Below are positions 24,145 through 35,523 of a stretch of 64,000 nt of DNA, piece by piece. Source of the DNA: Malus domestica (Eukaryota > Streptophyta > Magnoliopsida > Rosales > Rosaceae); the NCBI RefSeq assembly GCF_042453785.1, contig NC_091673.1:3479501-3543500 (forward strand), in the 5' to 3' direction. The notes below the pieces were generated by a model. That model did not search any database and was not told where the DNA came from. It saw only the letters and a program-made list of their open reading frames with translations. The translations under genes were made by a program, and so were the position numbers. Position 1 is the first letter of the stretch. Every line of letters begins with the position of its first letter.

Positions 24145-24948
24145 TCAAGTATACAAATCAGAATCAAAAGGATGATGGTGATCCTTATCTTGCCCTAGAA
24201 TCACATAATCCTTGCAATCAGAATCAATGCTCAGTTCCAAATCAAAGGCACGGAAGATGTGGGACCCGATCAGGGACAGCACCGGAGCTCCGAATTGCGG
24301 CCACGTCACGCAGAGCGCCGCCCTGATGTTCTTGATTTCGCACGCCGCCAACAGCGCCGCGCCCAGCCCATCCACGACGCTGCCCGACGGGAAATACTCC
24401 AGCTTCAAAGACGGCGCCTTTCTTTCCTCGGTGGTCTCCAGCTTGAACGCCGCCGCCTCGTCCTTCGAGAGCTTGCCGCGGAAATTCAGGGTCTGGACCG
24501 AGTCGAGAATCAGGATCCTCTGGGGGACGATCTGATGAGAAGTGAGCAGCTTGGCCACGGCGTGGCATCTCTCGGCGGCGATTGGGCACTGGAAGGAGAC
24601 GAGAAGGGTTGGGGATTCAGGGTTTTGGGGGTTCGGGAGGGAGTAGATGTTGCAGGACTTGTCTGTGAGAGAGGGGTCGATTGAGTTGCCGGAGAAGGGG
24701 GTTTCCGGGAGGATTAGGGTTCCGATTAGGGATTTGGAGGAGACGCTGTGGAAGAGGTGAAGGGATGGGGAGGATAGGGCGAGGATGAGGAGAGAGGGGC
24801 GGATAGGGAACTCTGCAGCCGCTCCGTCAGGGTTTTGAGAGAACAGGAGGAAGGGAGAGGGAAGGGGCGGCGACGGAGGTGTGAAGCTGTTGAGATCTTC
24901 CTGGAAGAACCTCGATGGTGGCGGAATCTCAGTCAGTACATCTTCCAT
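24145..24948 (-). CDS. PAC1: Proteasome assembly chaperone 1 (PAC1/PSMG1)-like protein
   Basis: A single uninterrupted frame of 267 codons. The start at 24948 is the first Met and is followed by a proline-rich head. The second half carries ILILDSVQTLNF, then VVDGLGAALLAACEIKNIRA and ALCVTWPQF, and the protein ends in DSDLYT. This layout (beta-strand core, a 'dglpAAllaacei' helix, a tyrosine-containing C-terminal tail) is that of PAC1/PSMG1, whose tail docks on alpha-ring pockets while 20S proteasomes assemble. The partner would be a PAC2-like protein, not in this window. The coding region is much richer in G+C than its surroundings (about 24240-24700), so other frames stay open by composition only. 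The call rests on motif order and the tail, so I am fairly but not fully sure. Confidence 0.75.
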   Translation of the reverse strand: MEDVLTEIPPPSRFFQEDLNSFTPPSPPLPSPFLLFSQNPDGAAAEFPIRPSLLILALSSPSLHLFHSVSSKSLIGTLILPETPFSGNSIDPSLTDKSCNIYSLPNPQNPESPTLLVSFQCPIAAERCHAVAKLLTSHQIVPQRILILDSVQTLNFRGKLSKDEAAAFKLETTEERKAPSLKLEYFPSGSVVDGLGAALLAACEIKNIRAALCVTWPQFGAPVLSLIGSHIFRAFDLELSIDSDCKDYVILGQDKDHHHPFDSDLYT

Positions 24949-25101
24949 GGCGTATCAAATGTGGAATTATCAGAAACCCTAGGAGATGAAGACGAGTTTA
25001 AACGACGTCGCAACGAGTTCACAACTTTAAATCTGGCTTTGTCCAGCGACTCCAGTGTAGTAGCTGAAGCCTGAAGGCAAAGGAATACTGGGGAAAAAAG
25101 T

Positions 25102-25254
25102 AGGAAACTTTAACGAAAAATGTTCAGTACTGTTTACTTTAATGAAAAATTACATTTATATACTAAAAAGTCAATCATGTACTATGCACTTTATCTTTTA
25201 TTTTGTCCTTATCATTAAAATTTAAAGTTTTCAAGTTTTTTTCATTAATTTTCC
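25102..25254 (+). mobile_element. MITE family A, copy 3
   Basis: GGAAACTTTAACGAAAAATG at the left and TTTTTTTCATTAATTTTCC at the right, with the same internal blocks as copy 1 (TTTATCTTTTATTTTGTCC, AAAGTTTTCAAG). Sits just upstream of the PAC1-like gene. Confidence 0.75.
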
Positions 25255-26076
25255 TGAAAAAGAAAGACGATGTCGTTTTGGTACAAATTATGAATGTAAA
25301 TCTTTTATTCTCCAAGAAAAGTGCAATTGTTCTTTCTGCAGTATCACTAATTAGTAAAATTGATTTTCTTTTAGTAAATTTTATGAGTTAAATATTTAAT
25401 CAGATTTAATAACGCGTATCATCCCTAAATGATTCATTTTCTAAATATAATTATGAGAAACAAAGATAAAACATGTTCCACAAACAACGCAGACAATTAA
25501 TAGCGGAGATTAGGAGACTGTAAAGATGGCTTTCGAGACCTAATTACTTAAAGAAAACGAAATTTTTTGCAAATCACGGATGCTTTAGAAAAGAAATGAT
25601 CCATTGTATTCACAAAAACCTTGCAGCTGACTCGAAAAAGTGCACAAATATTACAGTAGCAATTACACATGAAATTCCTTGCATTAGCATATCAATCATG
25701 CCAGCAGATTCAAATTGAAGGCAGTGAAGGGAGAGCTGAGTCAGAACTCAGAACCAAACTTCTGCACCCTTGCCACTCTGTTCATGCAACCTGCTTCCGT
25801 ATTGTATCTCGGTTAACTTATCATCCCTGCAATCACGACGCGCTTCTTCCACCAAAATAGTTTCACCATCGAAAGAGTACATCGAGTGTGTGAACGTAAG
25901 ATGTTCCTCATCTGCAGGAAAAATGAAACTACATACCTTGGTCTAACTAGCAACGGAAATAAAGCATACAGCAGTTTTTAGGTGTCTCGTTTCTTTTCGT
26001 ATATGACATGTGCTACTAAAATTTAAGAGCACCTTTGCCTGAGGGTCACAGTGTGGCTGTATATTATGTTTCTCAG
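25255..26076. other. Spacer and 3' UTR of the ceramide synthase gene
   Basis: No coding region supported. Bases from about 25600 to 26076 are likely the 3' UTR of the LOH gene; a possible splice acceptor/donor pair near 25910-26070 could be a 3' UTR intron. Nothing else recognised. Confidence 0.4.
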
Positions 26077-28711
26077 TTAATCTTCGTGATCATCTTCTTC
26101 GCCTTCAGAATCTAAACAGAGAAAATCGATAAAGAAACAAAAAGCAAAGATCAGGCAACAAACTAAGACGATGGATAATCAAAAGGGAACCAAATCATAA
26201 GTGAAAATTATTGACTGACTTTACGCTACCATTGTAAAGAAAATATTCTACAATGCTAAACTATAAATAAAGAGGGATGCAGGTGCAAATACATCGGTGC
26301 CTCCGTAATCAAATTATGTACTTTGTATATGACAAAACAGGAAGGAAAAACGACAATTCACTCACCTGACCGAACATCGTCACTAAGCTGGCCTCTTGCT
26401 TGGATTTGTTTAACAAGCATCCGATACATCAAGACCCACCAGAATATGTGAATAACAAGAAAGCTGTATAGGAGAGTATTGAACACATAGTAATAAATTG
26501 GTCCATCTATAGAGTGTTTGTCCATGTCCAATGTCAGGAGAACTTCATAGCTGCCAGAAAAAGAAGCAAGCAAAAATGAATAGAAGATAGACCGAAGATT
26601 CGTTGTAGAACTACTAATGTCTGTTCTTTCATAAAAAAATTGAATCTGATATGTCACTTTAATATAGCTTAGTATAAGTTAGGCATCGAGTTAGACAAAC
26701 CTTGTACTCCAAAGGATCCAGAATGGATAGTAAACGAGTCGCAGTATGATCCAAGACAATACAAAAAGAATAAACGCAACGCTAGCAGTCCTTTCAGCAC
26801 CACTGTATTTGGACATCTTCCCTACCTCCAAAAACACATCGTTGGCATCATGAAGAGCTAAAACAACTGAACCTACACGGGCAAACCTGCAAGAAACAGG
26901 AGAAAGTGATTAAATGAAATACATTGTAATACATAGTCAATATTTCTTTATATTTTCCTAGATGTTTTAACCCGAATACCTGTAGTGCTTGTGTAATAAT
27001 GCTAATACTTAAACCCTCCTTCATACCTTTGCTAGGTTTTAGTATTCTTGTTTCATTGGTTTTGTGACTAAGAACATGAGAAAGCTACAAACTCACGCCA
27101 TCAGAACATACCTGAAAATGTAAGACAGCACAATGAGAATGACAGATGCTACATGATGGCTCATGGATACCCCAAAGTCGGAACGCCTTGTTTCCCAGAA
27201 AATCAAAGCAAATATGGAGTATGTGTAAAATCCAGCACCATACATATAAACCCCCTTCAATTTCAACCTGAAATTCATATGTAGCATTTTATGGAGGATA
27301 AAGCTCAGATTTCTTATGAATGCCTTTTTTAAACAAACACGAACACGACATAAATTCTAATTAAGACTTACTTCATTTTCTGGTCAGGCCAGACCTGGTC
27401 TCCCGGTCCTACCCAAAAGTATTTTGTATTCGTAAACCAAGGCTCATCATAAGTTACAAGAAGGGCTAGAAACTCTGCTGAAAGAAAATATATGCATTTC
27501 CATGCTGACTCCTTGAATTTTCTAATCTTCTTCCTTTGTTCATAAGTTTTTACATCCTGTTTCTGAAGGCCCTTTCCAAAAATGAACCGCCTCCCCAATT
27601 TCTGCAGTATGAAATATAAATCAACACTGAGCAAATAAAGATCTTAAGGGAAAGAAAAGTAGTCAAGTTCACACTCCTTGATTAGGAATATATATAGAGC
27701 ACTAGGGGATAAGAATGAAACAAGTAATCAAACGTTTAACTGAAAAGTAATGGAAAACGAAAGCTGCCCTAGAAAACTTTAGCTCGGGTGAAGATTAGGC
27801 TGTACATTTTACATAGCTAAGTATAGCATTCGAGCATAATCAAGAACATCAGTTTTTTTAAGCAGAAGCATTCGCCGCCAACATAGCTAGTGTGAGAGAG
27901 AAATGCAGAAAAGTAACCGATCCTCTTAAACAATGATCTTACACCAACAATCAACACTGAGACCCTTAAGTTTATCGATCTGGCCATACAAAGTAATCGG
28001 TCATATTCAGGACGACTACTATAAACGGTTTAAGTTGCTTGTCGGAAATAAAAACATCAGCACCAAACCAATACAGAAAGCAAACAACTTCAGTTTTACA
28101 TTGCTTTTATGGCACTGATGAAAAAAGGGCTGGTACAATTTTGACACAATCATTAACCATTAATCGACATCGGAGGAGCTTTTCACTCGAAACTTCCCAT
28201 GTAAAACAAGTTGCTCTCTTTCTAATCCTTTTCATTGATTAAAAGAGAATGCAAGATGCGGCAGAAACAGGACCTAAGGGAAACTGAGAGACAATGCAAA
28301 CAGACACTGAATCTCAAAGACCAGAAAACCAGTCAAGCCACTTCAAAAACAATAACGCATATCGCGCTGACCAATCTGACATTCAATCATGCTAATCAAA
28401 TAACACAAAATCAAACACAACCCATCAAATACAAGGGTATTTCCGACATGGGTCAACCAACATAACACTAAAAAAACATCATTAACGATCTAAAATGTCG
28501 GATAAACAACATTGATAACATCAGTAAGCTACAAAAAATAAAAACTTGAGCTGCTCCAATCAATGTTATGTACCTCAAAGACGAATCTATCCAGAAAAAA
28601 TCGGACAGTTGGGAAGTAGAGGACGAACAGAGGAAGAATTACGAAATCTTCATATGCTGGGTAGCCTTCTTCCTCCCAAGCGACTGTCCTCAAGTATTCC
28701 GTCAAAACCAT
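26077..28711 (-). CDS. LOH: Ceramide synthase, LAG1/LOH family (TLC domain)
   Basis: Six minus-strand exons, 28711-28574, 27601-27372, 27267-27112, 26886-26701, 26550-26366 and 26111-26077, join to 930 nt (309 residues), the normal LOH length. The TLC domain spans most of the protein, with several membrane helices. The Lag1 motif is visible: [18 protein letters not shown] with the His dyad at 160-161, followed by [13 protein letters not shown] with Asp188 and Asp191. These enzymes N-acylate sphingoid bases to make ceramide in the ER. The N-terminus ([12 protein letters not shown] ... FFLDRFVFE) resembles the LOH1/LOH3 type and the related At1g26200 protein, not LOH2. The tail is acidic ([12 protein letters not shown]), a possible casein kinase 2 target by composition. 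The large first intron (about 970 bases) carries no recognised gene. All key residues are present. Confidence 0.93.
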
Positions 28712-28899
28712 CTCGGGTTTGACTTCCCGTGATCCAAATTTTACCAGGAAACAAACAAGTCGCTAGCTTTGGCTTTGGGTCAGATAGAGAAGCAGAGACA
28801 TCCAGGGGCTCTGGTATCTCTCCCTCTCAATCTGCAATTCTGAAAAGGCACTAACTTTAAGGTCAGTACGGTTCTGTTTAGGACTAAGACCTATTTTAA

Positions 28900-29850
28900 T
28901 TTTGACTAAAACTAAAAAATTAAGTTCTAAATTTATCTTAAATTGCTCCAACCTTGGGTTAAATATGGGTTAAAACTCAAAACTCATTTCTAAACCAAAT
29001 TTATCCTAGTATTCCCTCCGAGTTGGTGGGGCTGGCCCACCACATATATATATATTTATAAATTCATTGAATCTAACGGTAAAAAAAAAAATTCTAACGA
29101 TTCAAATTTAAATTCAAAGGCTAAAGCAATTAAATTTTATGTGTTTCATATTCTTTTATAGTGTTTCACGAGTTTCAAAGTGTCGGTTAGTAATTTTTCA
29201 ATATTTGTAGGAATCTAAATTTTTTAAAGTTAAAATGTTCATAAAATTAAATTAAGATAATCTACATAATTTTTTCTTTTAAAAAAAGTTACTTTAAGAA
29301 AAAAAACAATTAGTCTAAATTTATTCTTTAATAATCTAGAACTAAAATTTTAACCCATAAGATCTATTCCATCTCTTGGAGTAAAACTCAAATTTTAGGT
29401 TCTAAATTTACTCCAACTTGCTCCAACCCTTGGGGCAAATATAAGTTAAAACTCAAAACTCATTTATAGGCCAAATTTAACCCAAGAATTCCCCCTTTGG
29501 ATAGTGGGGCTGGTCCACCATATATATATTAGTTTTATATTTATAAATTTATTGAATCCAACGGTAAAAAAAAATCTAACGGTCTAAATTTAAATCTAAC
29601 GGTTAAAGTAATTAAAAAATATTTCTTTTATGTGTTTCATAATATTTCACGAGTTTCATGGTGTCGGTTAGTGATTTTTCAATATTTGTTAGAATCTAAA
29701 TATTTTTAAGTTAAAATGTTCTTAAAATTAACTTATGAAACTTTTCATAATTTTTTTCTTTTAAAAAAGTTACTTTAAGATGAAAAAAAATTAGCCTAAA
29801 TTCATTTTTTAATGATGTGGTGTTAAAATTTTAACCCATAATAATATGAG
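28900..29850. repeat. Tandem pair of a 475-bp AT-rich element
   Basis: Two head-to-tail copies (about 28900-29374 and 29375-29850) share the ordered blocks TTCTAAATTTA, GCTCCAACC, GTTAAAACTCAAAACTCATTT, GGGGCTGG.CCACCA, TGAATC.AACGGTAAAAAAA, CACGAGTTTCA.GGTGTCGGTTAG and AAGTTACTTTAAGA. A tail to about 30020 repeats the GGTTAAAACCTAAA motif, and its right edge (GAGTTGGTCTAAG) looks like the inverse of the left edge. I read this as a non-autonomous TIR element with an internal duplication, next to the ceramide synthase promoter. Confidence 0.7.
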
Positions 29851-30149
29851 TAAAAAACCTGTTTATGGGTTAAAACCTAAATTTTCTGAGCTAAAAATTT
29901 TAGATTTTAGCCCAATGGTTGGAGATGGAAGGGTTGAAGCAAAAAAACTGTTTCTGGATTAAAACCTAAACTTTTTGGACTAAAAATTTTAGGTTTTAAC
30001 TTAAGAGTTAGAGTTGGTCTAAGGACTGGGATCAGTCCAAGAAATTTTAAAAAATTTAATTGGATGGTGGCCTTTTCATAATTTCCCGGTTTTCTTTTGA
30101 TTTTCTTGAGTTGGTTGCCACTGTAACTTTTTGAGTAGTCGACGAAATT

Positions 30150-30370
30150 GGACTTGGCTGCTCTACCCTCCTACTGTTTATACATTCTCATCATTTTCTA
30201 TTTTGTGCGATCACGGTTAAGTCACGTCAATATTTTATATTGATTTTTTTATAGAAATAATAAGACAAAAAACAATAATAATATAAAATGTTGACTTGAG
30301 TTAACTGTAACCACATAAATAAGAAGAGATGAGAGTGTATAAGAAGTGGGAGGGCAGAGAAGCCAGGTCC
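30150..30370. mobile_element. Mutator-type MITE B, copy 1
   Basis: 221 bp, starting GGACTTGGCTGCTCTACCCTC and ending GGGCAGAGAAGCCAGGTCC. It is flanked by a perfect 9-bp target duplication GACGAAATT (30141-30149 and 30371-30379). The foldback core contains CGGTTAAGTCACGTCAATAT and its inverse. A 9-bp duplication is the signature of Mutator-like transposases. Confidence 0.92.
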
Positions 30371-30415
30371 GACGAAATTGGCCCTTCTGGGTTTTTTGTT
30401 GTGGGAGGAGACTAA

Positions 30416-30709
30416 GGTATTGTTTGGTATGCAGATGGGATGGAACAAAACGGAATGGGACAGGACGGGACAGGACGGAACGGAGAGAGCAAAGATGTCA
30501 TCGGATGGAAACAAGGAAGAAGAAGAAGGAGACGAAGAGTTATAATTTTGTGTTTCACAGATGTGGAACGAGTCGTTCTAGGGGGATGAGGTGGAAAGAA
30601 AATTCACCCAAAATTTTCCCGTGGAACAACACGTTCCACCCGTTTTAGGCACATCAAACGTGGGACAAAATATTTCGTCCCACTGTGTTCCGTCCCGTCC
30701 CAAGTACGG
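30416..30709. mobile_element. PIF/Harbinger-like MITE
   Basis: The left end GGTATTGTTTGGTATGCAG ... GGGATGGAAC and the inverse of the right end (CCGTACTTGGGACGGGACGGAAC) are imperfect inverted repeats. The trinucleotide TAA flanks both sides (30413-30415 and 30710-30712), as PIF/Harbinger elements require. Short GGGACGGGAC-type repeats fill the subterminal parts. Assignment by target site and ends only. Confidence 0.55.
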
Positions 30710-30861
30710 TAACTTAGGAGTGGACTTTGAATCTGGGATCCCTATGAGATAACCTTGCTGTGAGGATCAATTTGTTGTGCGCCACGTGGCAATACGCTTA
30801 CTACACAATTTAAGGCTTCTTGCAAACACTTGGGCGAATCTTGTGGATTGTTAACAGAAAT

Positions 30862-31140
30862 GTTATTCCTATTATATTTTTGTATCACATTTTTATACCA
30901 TCTTATATGGTATTTGATGTGGACAACCATGTCATTTGAATTAATCAAAATTTTAAATTTATTTAATAAACTAATAATTAAGAAAAACTAGTTAATTAAA
31001 TGCTGATTGTGGTATACGAGAAGTCTTTCTCCTTCATTTCCTTGGATTTTACAAATTTTTCAATTGATGTGGTTGTCACATCAGATGCCACAAAAGATGG
31101 TATAAAAATGTGGTATAAAAATATGATATGAATATAATTA
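30862..31140. mobile_element. Foldback MITE with about 50-bp TIRs
   Basis: The left arm ATTATATTTTTGTATCACAT, then TTTTATACCATCTT, is answered on the right by the inverse TATAAAAATGTGG..ATAAAAATATGATATGAATATAATTA. The spacer includes a second, shorter inverted pair (GATGTGG...CCACATC). Non-coding; target duplication not resolved. Confidence 0.65.
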
Positions 31141-31179
31141 CTGCATCTGAATTTATTGTGGTTTGGATAAAATCCCCTT

Positions 31180-31816
31180 GACTATACTGTAAACACAAAC
31201 CAAAAGAAGAAAAATCCAACCTTTCATTTGACAGAAGTCAAATAATCACTGACTTAATTACATCCTAATCAAATTCCTAATCATGATTAACATAATAAAA
31301 CCCCAAAATTAGTGATCCCAACTGTGTGATTGCTGCATAAGCTAGCATCTCTGGATCTGCAGACAAATTCTCAGAAGAGAGAGAAGCAGTAGGGGATTTG
31401 CTTGTTGGGGAGGAAAGGAAGCACAGCAATTACAAGAACAAAAGAGAAGCAAATTAAATGACCTTTTTCACAAGTTTTCCCTCAACCACATAACCTCGTC
31501 CAATTTAGTGTAAATTGTCTACTGTAAAAAATGCCAAGACTGAAACTTTCACAGGGAAAAAAGCTGCTCCTTCTTGATGATGGCAGGGCACAAAGAATTC
31601 AAGGAAAAATGAAGTTACACCATTACAACCGGATCAGCTGCAACTAGTTTTCAAACTATCACAAATATATATCGCCCATTACATTCATGTGGGTCGAACT
31701 TAAAACCTCGAACGATTGAAAGCTAGTTGAATATGTACTCTCCAATTAAATAGAGGCCTGCCTGTTCCCCAACCAAAAACTGGTCATTATTTATAAGCAA
31801 CACAGAGAAGTAAAGG

Positions 31817-31854
<38 letters not shown>

Positions 31855-32446
31855 AGATGACGGCGACAAGTGAGCTACCTAGCTCTGCCCATTTATTTTT
31901 CACATGTAAGTTGTGAATGAATTTGGATATTCCACCTCATTATTCGGTGCTTAAGAACTAGACAATTAAGGTTCTTAGTTTGTGCGAAAGATAAACTAAA
32001 GCTCTTAATTAGTTTGTATGAAATGAGTTAGCAAAATGAATTAATGAGAATCATCGAATTCAATTTTGTCATTGAATTCCGGACAATGAGATCCGAAGAA
32101 GATCTCTGTACGTATTGAAACACCATTTATCCAAGAACTTGTCCTGTAGTGACCATGGAAAATATGGTGATAGGTTTGCCAGGTGGTGACGCATCCTTGG
32201 CAATATTCATTCAATAATTAAGAGAGGGAAGGGGGTCCTGAGATGGATTTCTTTGTCCTTTCTGTGAGAGTTGAAGGCAAATAAACAAACTGATATATAA
32301 GTGCATTCCCATTCTATGATAAGAGTCATAACATCTTGTCTCAAAAGTTTCTACCTAACTCGAGCTCGCTTCGTTAATCATTTCGTTTTCAGTTTTTATC
32401 TCAAAAGTTGTTGGGGGTGAGCTTCCGAGCTTTGTGTCTCTGTGGA
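31180..32446. promoter_or_regulatory. Upstream region of the SOFL gene
   Basis: No coding region supported. Contains a GA microsatellite at 31827-31852. Bases 32240-32446 have leader-like composition and run into the SOFL start codon. No TATA box fixed with confidence. Confidence 0.4.
31827..31852. repeat. GA microsatellite
   Basis: Perfect GA run of about 13 units in the upstream region of the SOFL gene. Confidence 0.88.
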
Positions 32447-32887
32447 ATGGAGTCTTTCCAAGTTGTTGGAGGCGATGCGAAGAAATGGAGTGGGAGTAGC
32501 GAGTCTGGATGGACAATGTATATTGGCTCCCCCACCATGCGTAGCGAAAGTAATGAAGTTTACTACAATATCAGTGATCGTAAAAAAGGGGGTGGAAAAA
32601 TCAATGGCAAGAACTGTATTGTTGATCGTCATGATGGTGAGAGTGATGACTCCATGGTTTCAGACGCCTCCTCCGGCCCAAGCCACCGTGAAGAAGTACT
32701 ACTTCCACGTGGGATCGGCGGCAGAAATCGCAGCGGCGGATGGCGGCTCAGGCATGCAGATAGAGATAAGAAAGTAACTTGCAGAAAGGAGAAGAAGAGA
32801 GAGGATGAAAGATTAAGGGTCAGAGAAAAGGGGGAGGAGGAGGAGGAATTGCTGCACAAGGCAGATAGTGCTGAAAGTCAGGTGTGA
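32447..32887 (+). CDS. SOFL: SOB FIVE-LIKE (SOFL) protein
   Basis: Single frame of 146 residues beginning MESFQVVGG. Both conserved SOFL signatures are present: SGWTMYIGSP at 20-29 and DDSMVSDASSGP at 67-78. The rest is basic-acidic, low complexity, with KKEKKRED-like charge runs and LLHKADSA near the C-terminus, as in other family members. Arabidopsis SOFL proteins raise levels of specific cytokinins when overexpressed; the biochemical activity is unknown and I add none. I start at 32447 because the first signature follows at the family's usual distance; an upstream in-frame Met at 32408 has no conserved sequence. The frame ends right after an AG/GTGTG site at 32882, so splicing to a further short exon cannot be excluded. 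Position between the TLC and GNAT genes matches Arabidopsis SOFL1 (At1g26210, from memory). Confidence 0.82.
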   Translation: MESFQVVGGDAKKWSGSSESGWTMYIGSPTMRSESNEVYYNISDRKKGGGKINGKNCIVDRHDGESDDSMVSDASSGPSHREEVLLPRGIGGRNRSGGWRLRHADRDKKVTCRKEKKREDERLRVREKGEEEEELLHKADSAESQV

Positions 32888-33324
32888 AGTTTGGACTGCA
32901 GTTGAGCAGCCAATTAAGGTAATTAAGAAAGATTAATCGGAGGGTTAGAGGAGAATTTAGCTTTCCATTAGTGTGATTAGTATTGAGTTTAAGGTTAATT
33001 AAGATGCATATTTGGCGGTGGTTAACAATCAAAGTGTTGTAATTGAGAAAACTGGCACAAACACGAACTAAAGAGGGTGGTGTCTTTGTAATAGATTCAA
33101 GTTCAAATCTTACTCCGCTTATATTAGTTTACTGTAGACTACCGTTTTATCAATAAAAAGAGTTTAGCCTACTAAACTACATCGGATGGTCTTACTCTAA
33201 ATGCATTCGGAAGTTTAAAACTTAGTTCGATCAAATTAGTTTATAGTAGAATAACGCATCATAACAGAAAAAAGGAGTTTAACTCTCAACAGTTAAACCA
33301 TAAGATCTCTTTGAATTTGGATGG
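32888..33324. other. Spacer after the SOFL gene
   Basis: Probably SOFL 3' UTR (to about 33050), then AT-rich sequence. A TTCAAGTTCAAATC motif near 33097 resembles a B box, but no A box or tail accompanies it. Nothing else seen. Confidence 0.35.
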
Positions 33325-34049
33325 TTATTTTTAAGGTAAATTACATTTTACCTCGTCAGGTTTGGGGTCGATTTCAATTTTTTACAACATCTTTAAAACA
33401 TTTCACTTTCATACATCACCTACTATTTTATTTCAAATTCATACATCTGTTAGAAAATATTTTAAGTAAACCGTTAAATGATGACGTGGCAAATATAGGA
33501 TCCACATTTGTGGTGACGTAGTTGCCAAATTTATGCCACGTGGCAAAAAAATTTATGCATTTAAAAAATAATTAATTAAAGAAAAGGTAAAAAATAATTA
33601 AAAAAACCTATCATTTTCTCAGCAACAAACATAACCCATAATCCCAATCTCCTATCCTCTTTCATTGATACCTTCGTCGACTTCTCCATTAACGGAAGCC
33701 TCTTCCTCTTACCCCAAACCCCCAATCATTCACTTCCCGCCTCCCCTCAAAATCACCAGAACGCCCTTGATGCCCACCACAGCTCTGACGATCCCTTGCC
33801 CTCGTGCCCACTGTTGCAAACCTATTACCTCCCATAGGACTGTTTGGTCACAATCGGCGATCTCCACGACGATTGGAGAAGACCAAGGAATCGTTGAAGC
33901 TTGCGAAATTGATCGACTTAGAGTCGGGTAAATGGGTCGGAGGGTCCACCACCATGGTCCAGATCAGCGAAGTGATGGATCGGGGGGCGACGAGATTAAA
34001 ATCATGAGGGAGGGTGGGTGCGAGTTGTAGAGGAAATAAAGGTGGGTGG

Positions 34050-34707
34050 TGTCACATCCCAGCTCAAGCCCCTACACATTTAAGGCTCGACTCCGCCGTA
34101 TCACGATATTATCCGCTTTTGGCCTCGACCACGCCCTCATGATTTTGTTTATGGGAACTCACACGAGAAATTCCCAATAGGTTACCCAGCATGGGATTGC
34201 TCTCGCGCGGACTTGCTTAACTTCGGAGTTCCGATGGAACCTGAAGCCAGTGAGTTCCTAAAAGGTCTCGTGCTAGGTAGATATGGGAATATACATATAA
34301 GGCTTACATGATTCACTCCCTTGGGCGATGTGGGATGTTACAATCCACCCCTCTTAGGGGCTCGACATCCTCGTCGGCACACTTCCGACCAGGGATTGGC
34401 TCTGATACAAAATTGTCACATCCCGACCCGGGTCCCCCACCACATCCCCGGCTCGACTCCGCTGTAGAATAATATTGTCTGTTTTGGGCCACAACCACGC
34501 CCTCATGATTTTATTATCTGGAAACTCACATGAGAAATTCCAATGGGTCACCCATCATGCGATTGCTCTGGCGCGGACTCGCTTAATTTCGGAGTTTCAA
34601 TGGAATCTGAAGCAGTGAGTTCCCAAAAGACCTCGTGCTAGGTAGAGACGAGAATATACATATAAGGCTTACAGGATCCACTCCTGTAGGTGATGTGAGA
34701 TGTTATA
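34050..34707 (-). mobile_element. Cassandra TRIM retrotransposon (fossil, complete layout)
   Basis: Two LTR copies (34050-34342 and 34414-34707, about 293 bp each) flank an internal part of only about 70 bp, and the whole is bracketed by a 5-bp target duplication GGTGG (34045-34049 and 34708-34712). On the minus strand the LTR starts TGTAACATCCCACATCGCCC or nearly so, the internal part begins with a TGGTATCAGAGCC-like Met-tRNA primer site, and a purine-rich tract precedes the second LTR. The LTRs carry a 5S-rRNA-like stretch (inverse of CGCTTAACTTCGGAGTTCC), the hallmark of Cassandra. No coding region, as is normal. By eye the LTRs differ at several percent or more, so insertion is probably millions of years old. 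Confidence 0.93.
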
Positions 34708-35113
34708 GGTGGGGTTGCATATGAGAGAAGGGAGAAAAAGGGGTGAGGGTGATTAGGTAAGAGACAGGTGGGGTGGGGGGTTGCGGGGGAGAAGGTGTGG
34801 GTGGGGGGATGAGGTGTTAGGGATGCAGGGAAAGGGAAGGGTTGGGGAAGAAGATAGGTTTGTTTTTTTTTTAATAAATAGAGTAAATTATTATAATATT
34901 TTAAATGAATAAAAAAAAGTTGCCACGTGGCATAAATTTGGCAGCCACGTTAGCACAAATGTGGCAGCCACGTTAGCACAAATGTGGCAGCCACGTCAGC
35001 TCTTAACGAATCAATAAATGAAAAATATAACGGAGGTACTATATTGAAATAAAATAGTATGTGAAGTATGGAAGTGAAATGTTTTAAAGATATTATAAGG
35101 AATTGAAATCAAC

Positions 35114-35267
35114 AGGAAAACCAATGAAAATGACCTGAAAACTTTGAGTTTTAATGATAAGAAAAAAATAAAGGGTAAAGTAAATAGTACCAGGATTGAC
35201 TTTTTAGTGTAAAAATGTGGTTTTTCGTTAAAGTGAACAATATCAGAAGATTTTCGTTAAAGTTCCC
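35114..35267 (-). mobile_element. MITE family A, copy 4 (inverted), inside the long-TIR element
   Basis: AAAACCAATGAAAATGACCT at the left and TTTTCGTTAAAGTTCCC at the right, the reverse of family A. It interrupts the right arm of the 33.3-35.5 kb element: removing it restores the GAATTGAAATCGACCCC order seen in the left arm. Confidence 0.78.
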
Positions 35268-35302
35268 AAAATCGACCCCAAACCTGAGGGGGTAAAATAT
35301 AA

Positions 35303-35523
35303 GGACTTGGATTGTCTGCCCTCCCATTTCGGTGCCCTCTTTGTGCCCTCCTGTTTGTGTGGTCACGGTTAAGTCACGTCAACATTTTATATTACTATTT
35401 CTTTTTGTTTTATTATTTTTATAAAAAAAACAATATAAAATGTTGACGTGGTTTAACCGTGACCACACAAAACAGGAGGGCACGGGTAAAGCACCGAAAT
35501 AGAAGGGCAGACAATCCAAGTCC
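35303..35523. mobile_element. Mutator-type MITE B, copy 2
   Basis: 221 bp, starting GGACTTGGATTGTCTGCCC and ending GGGCAGACAATCCAAGTCC. It has a perfect 9-bp target duplication AAAATATAA (35294-35302 and 35524-35532), and sits inside the right arm of the long-TIR element. The core is a near-perfect foldback centred on an A/T spacer, with GTTAAGTCACGTCAACATTT and its inverse. Confidence 0.95.

Noticed and set aside
24212-24684. Arg/Ala-rich open frames opposite and beside the PAC1-like gene
   Set aside because: Shadows of a GC-rich coding region; the PAC1-like frame has the conserved motifs.
33665-34007. Pro/Ser-rich open frames inside the long-TIR element
   Set aside because: Could be captured gene pieces, but I recognise no protein family, so I give no CDS; treated as part of the Pack-MULE question.
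34050-34707. A 5S rRNA gene, suggested by matches to CGCTTAACTTCGGAGTTC
   Set aside because: The 5S-like stretch is diverged and lies inside both LTRs of a Cassandra element with a target duplication.
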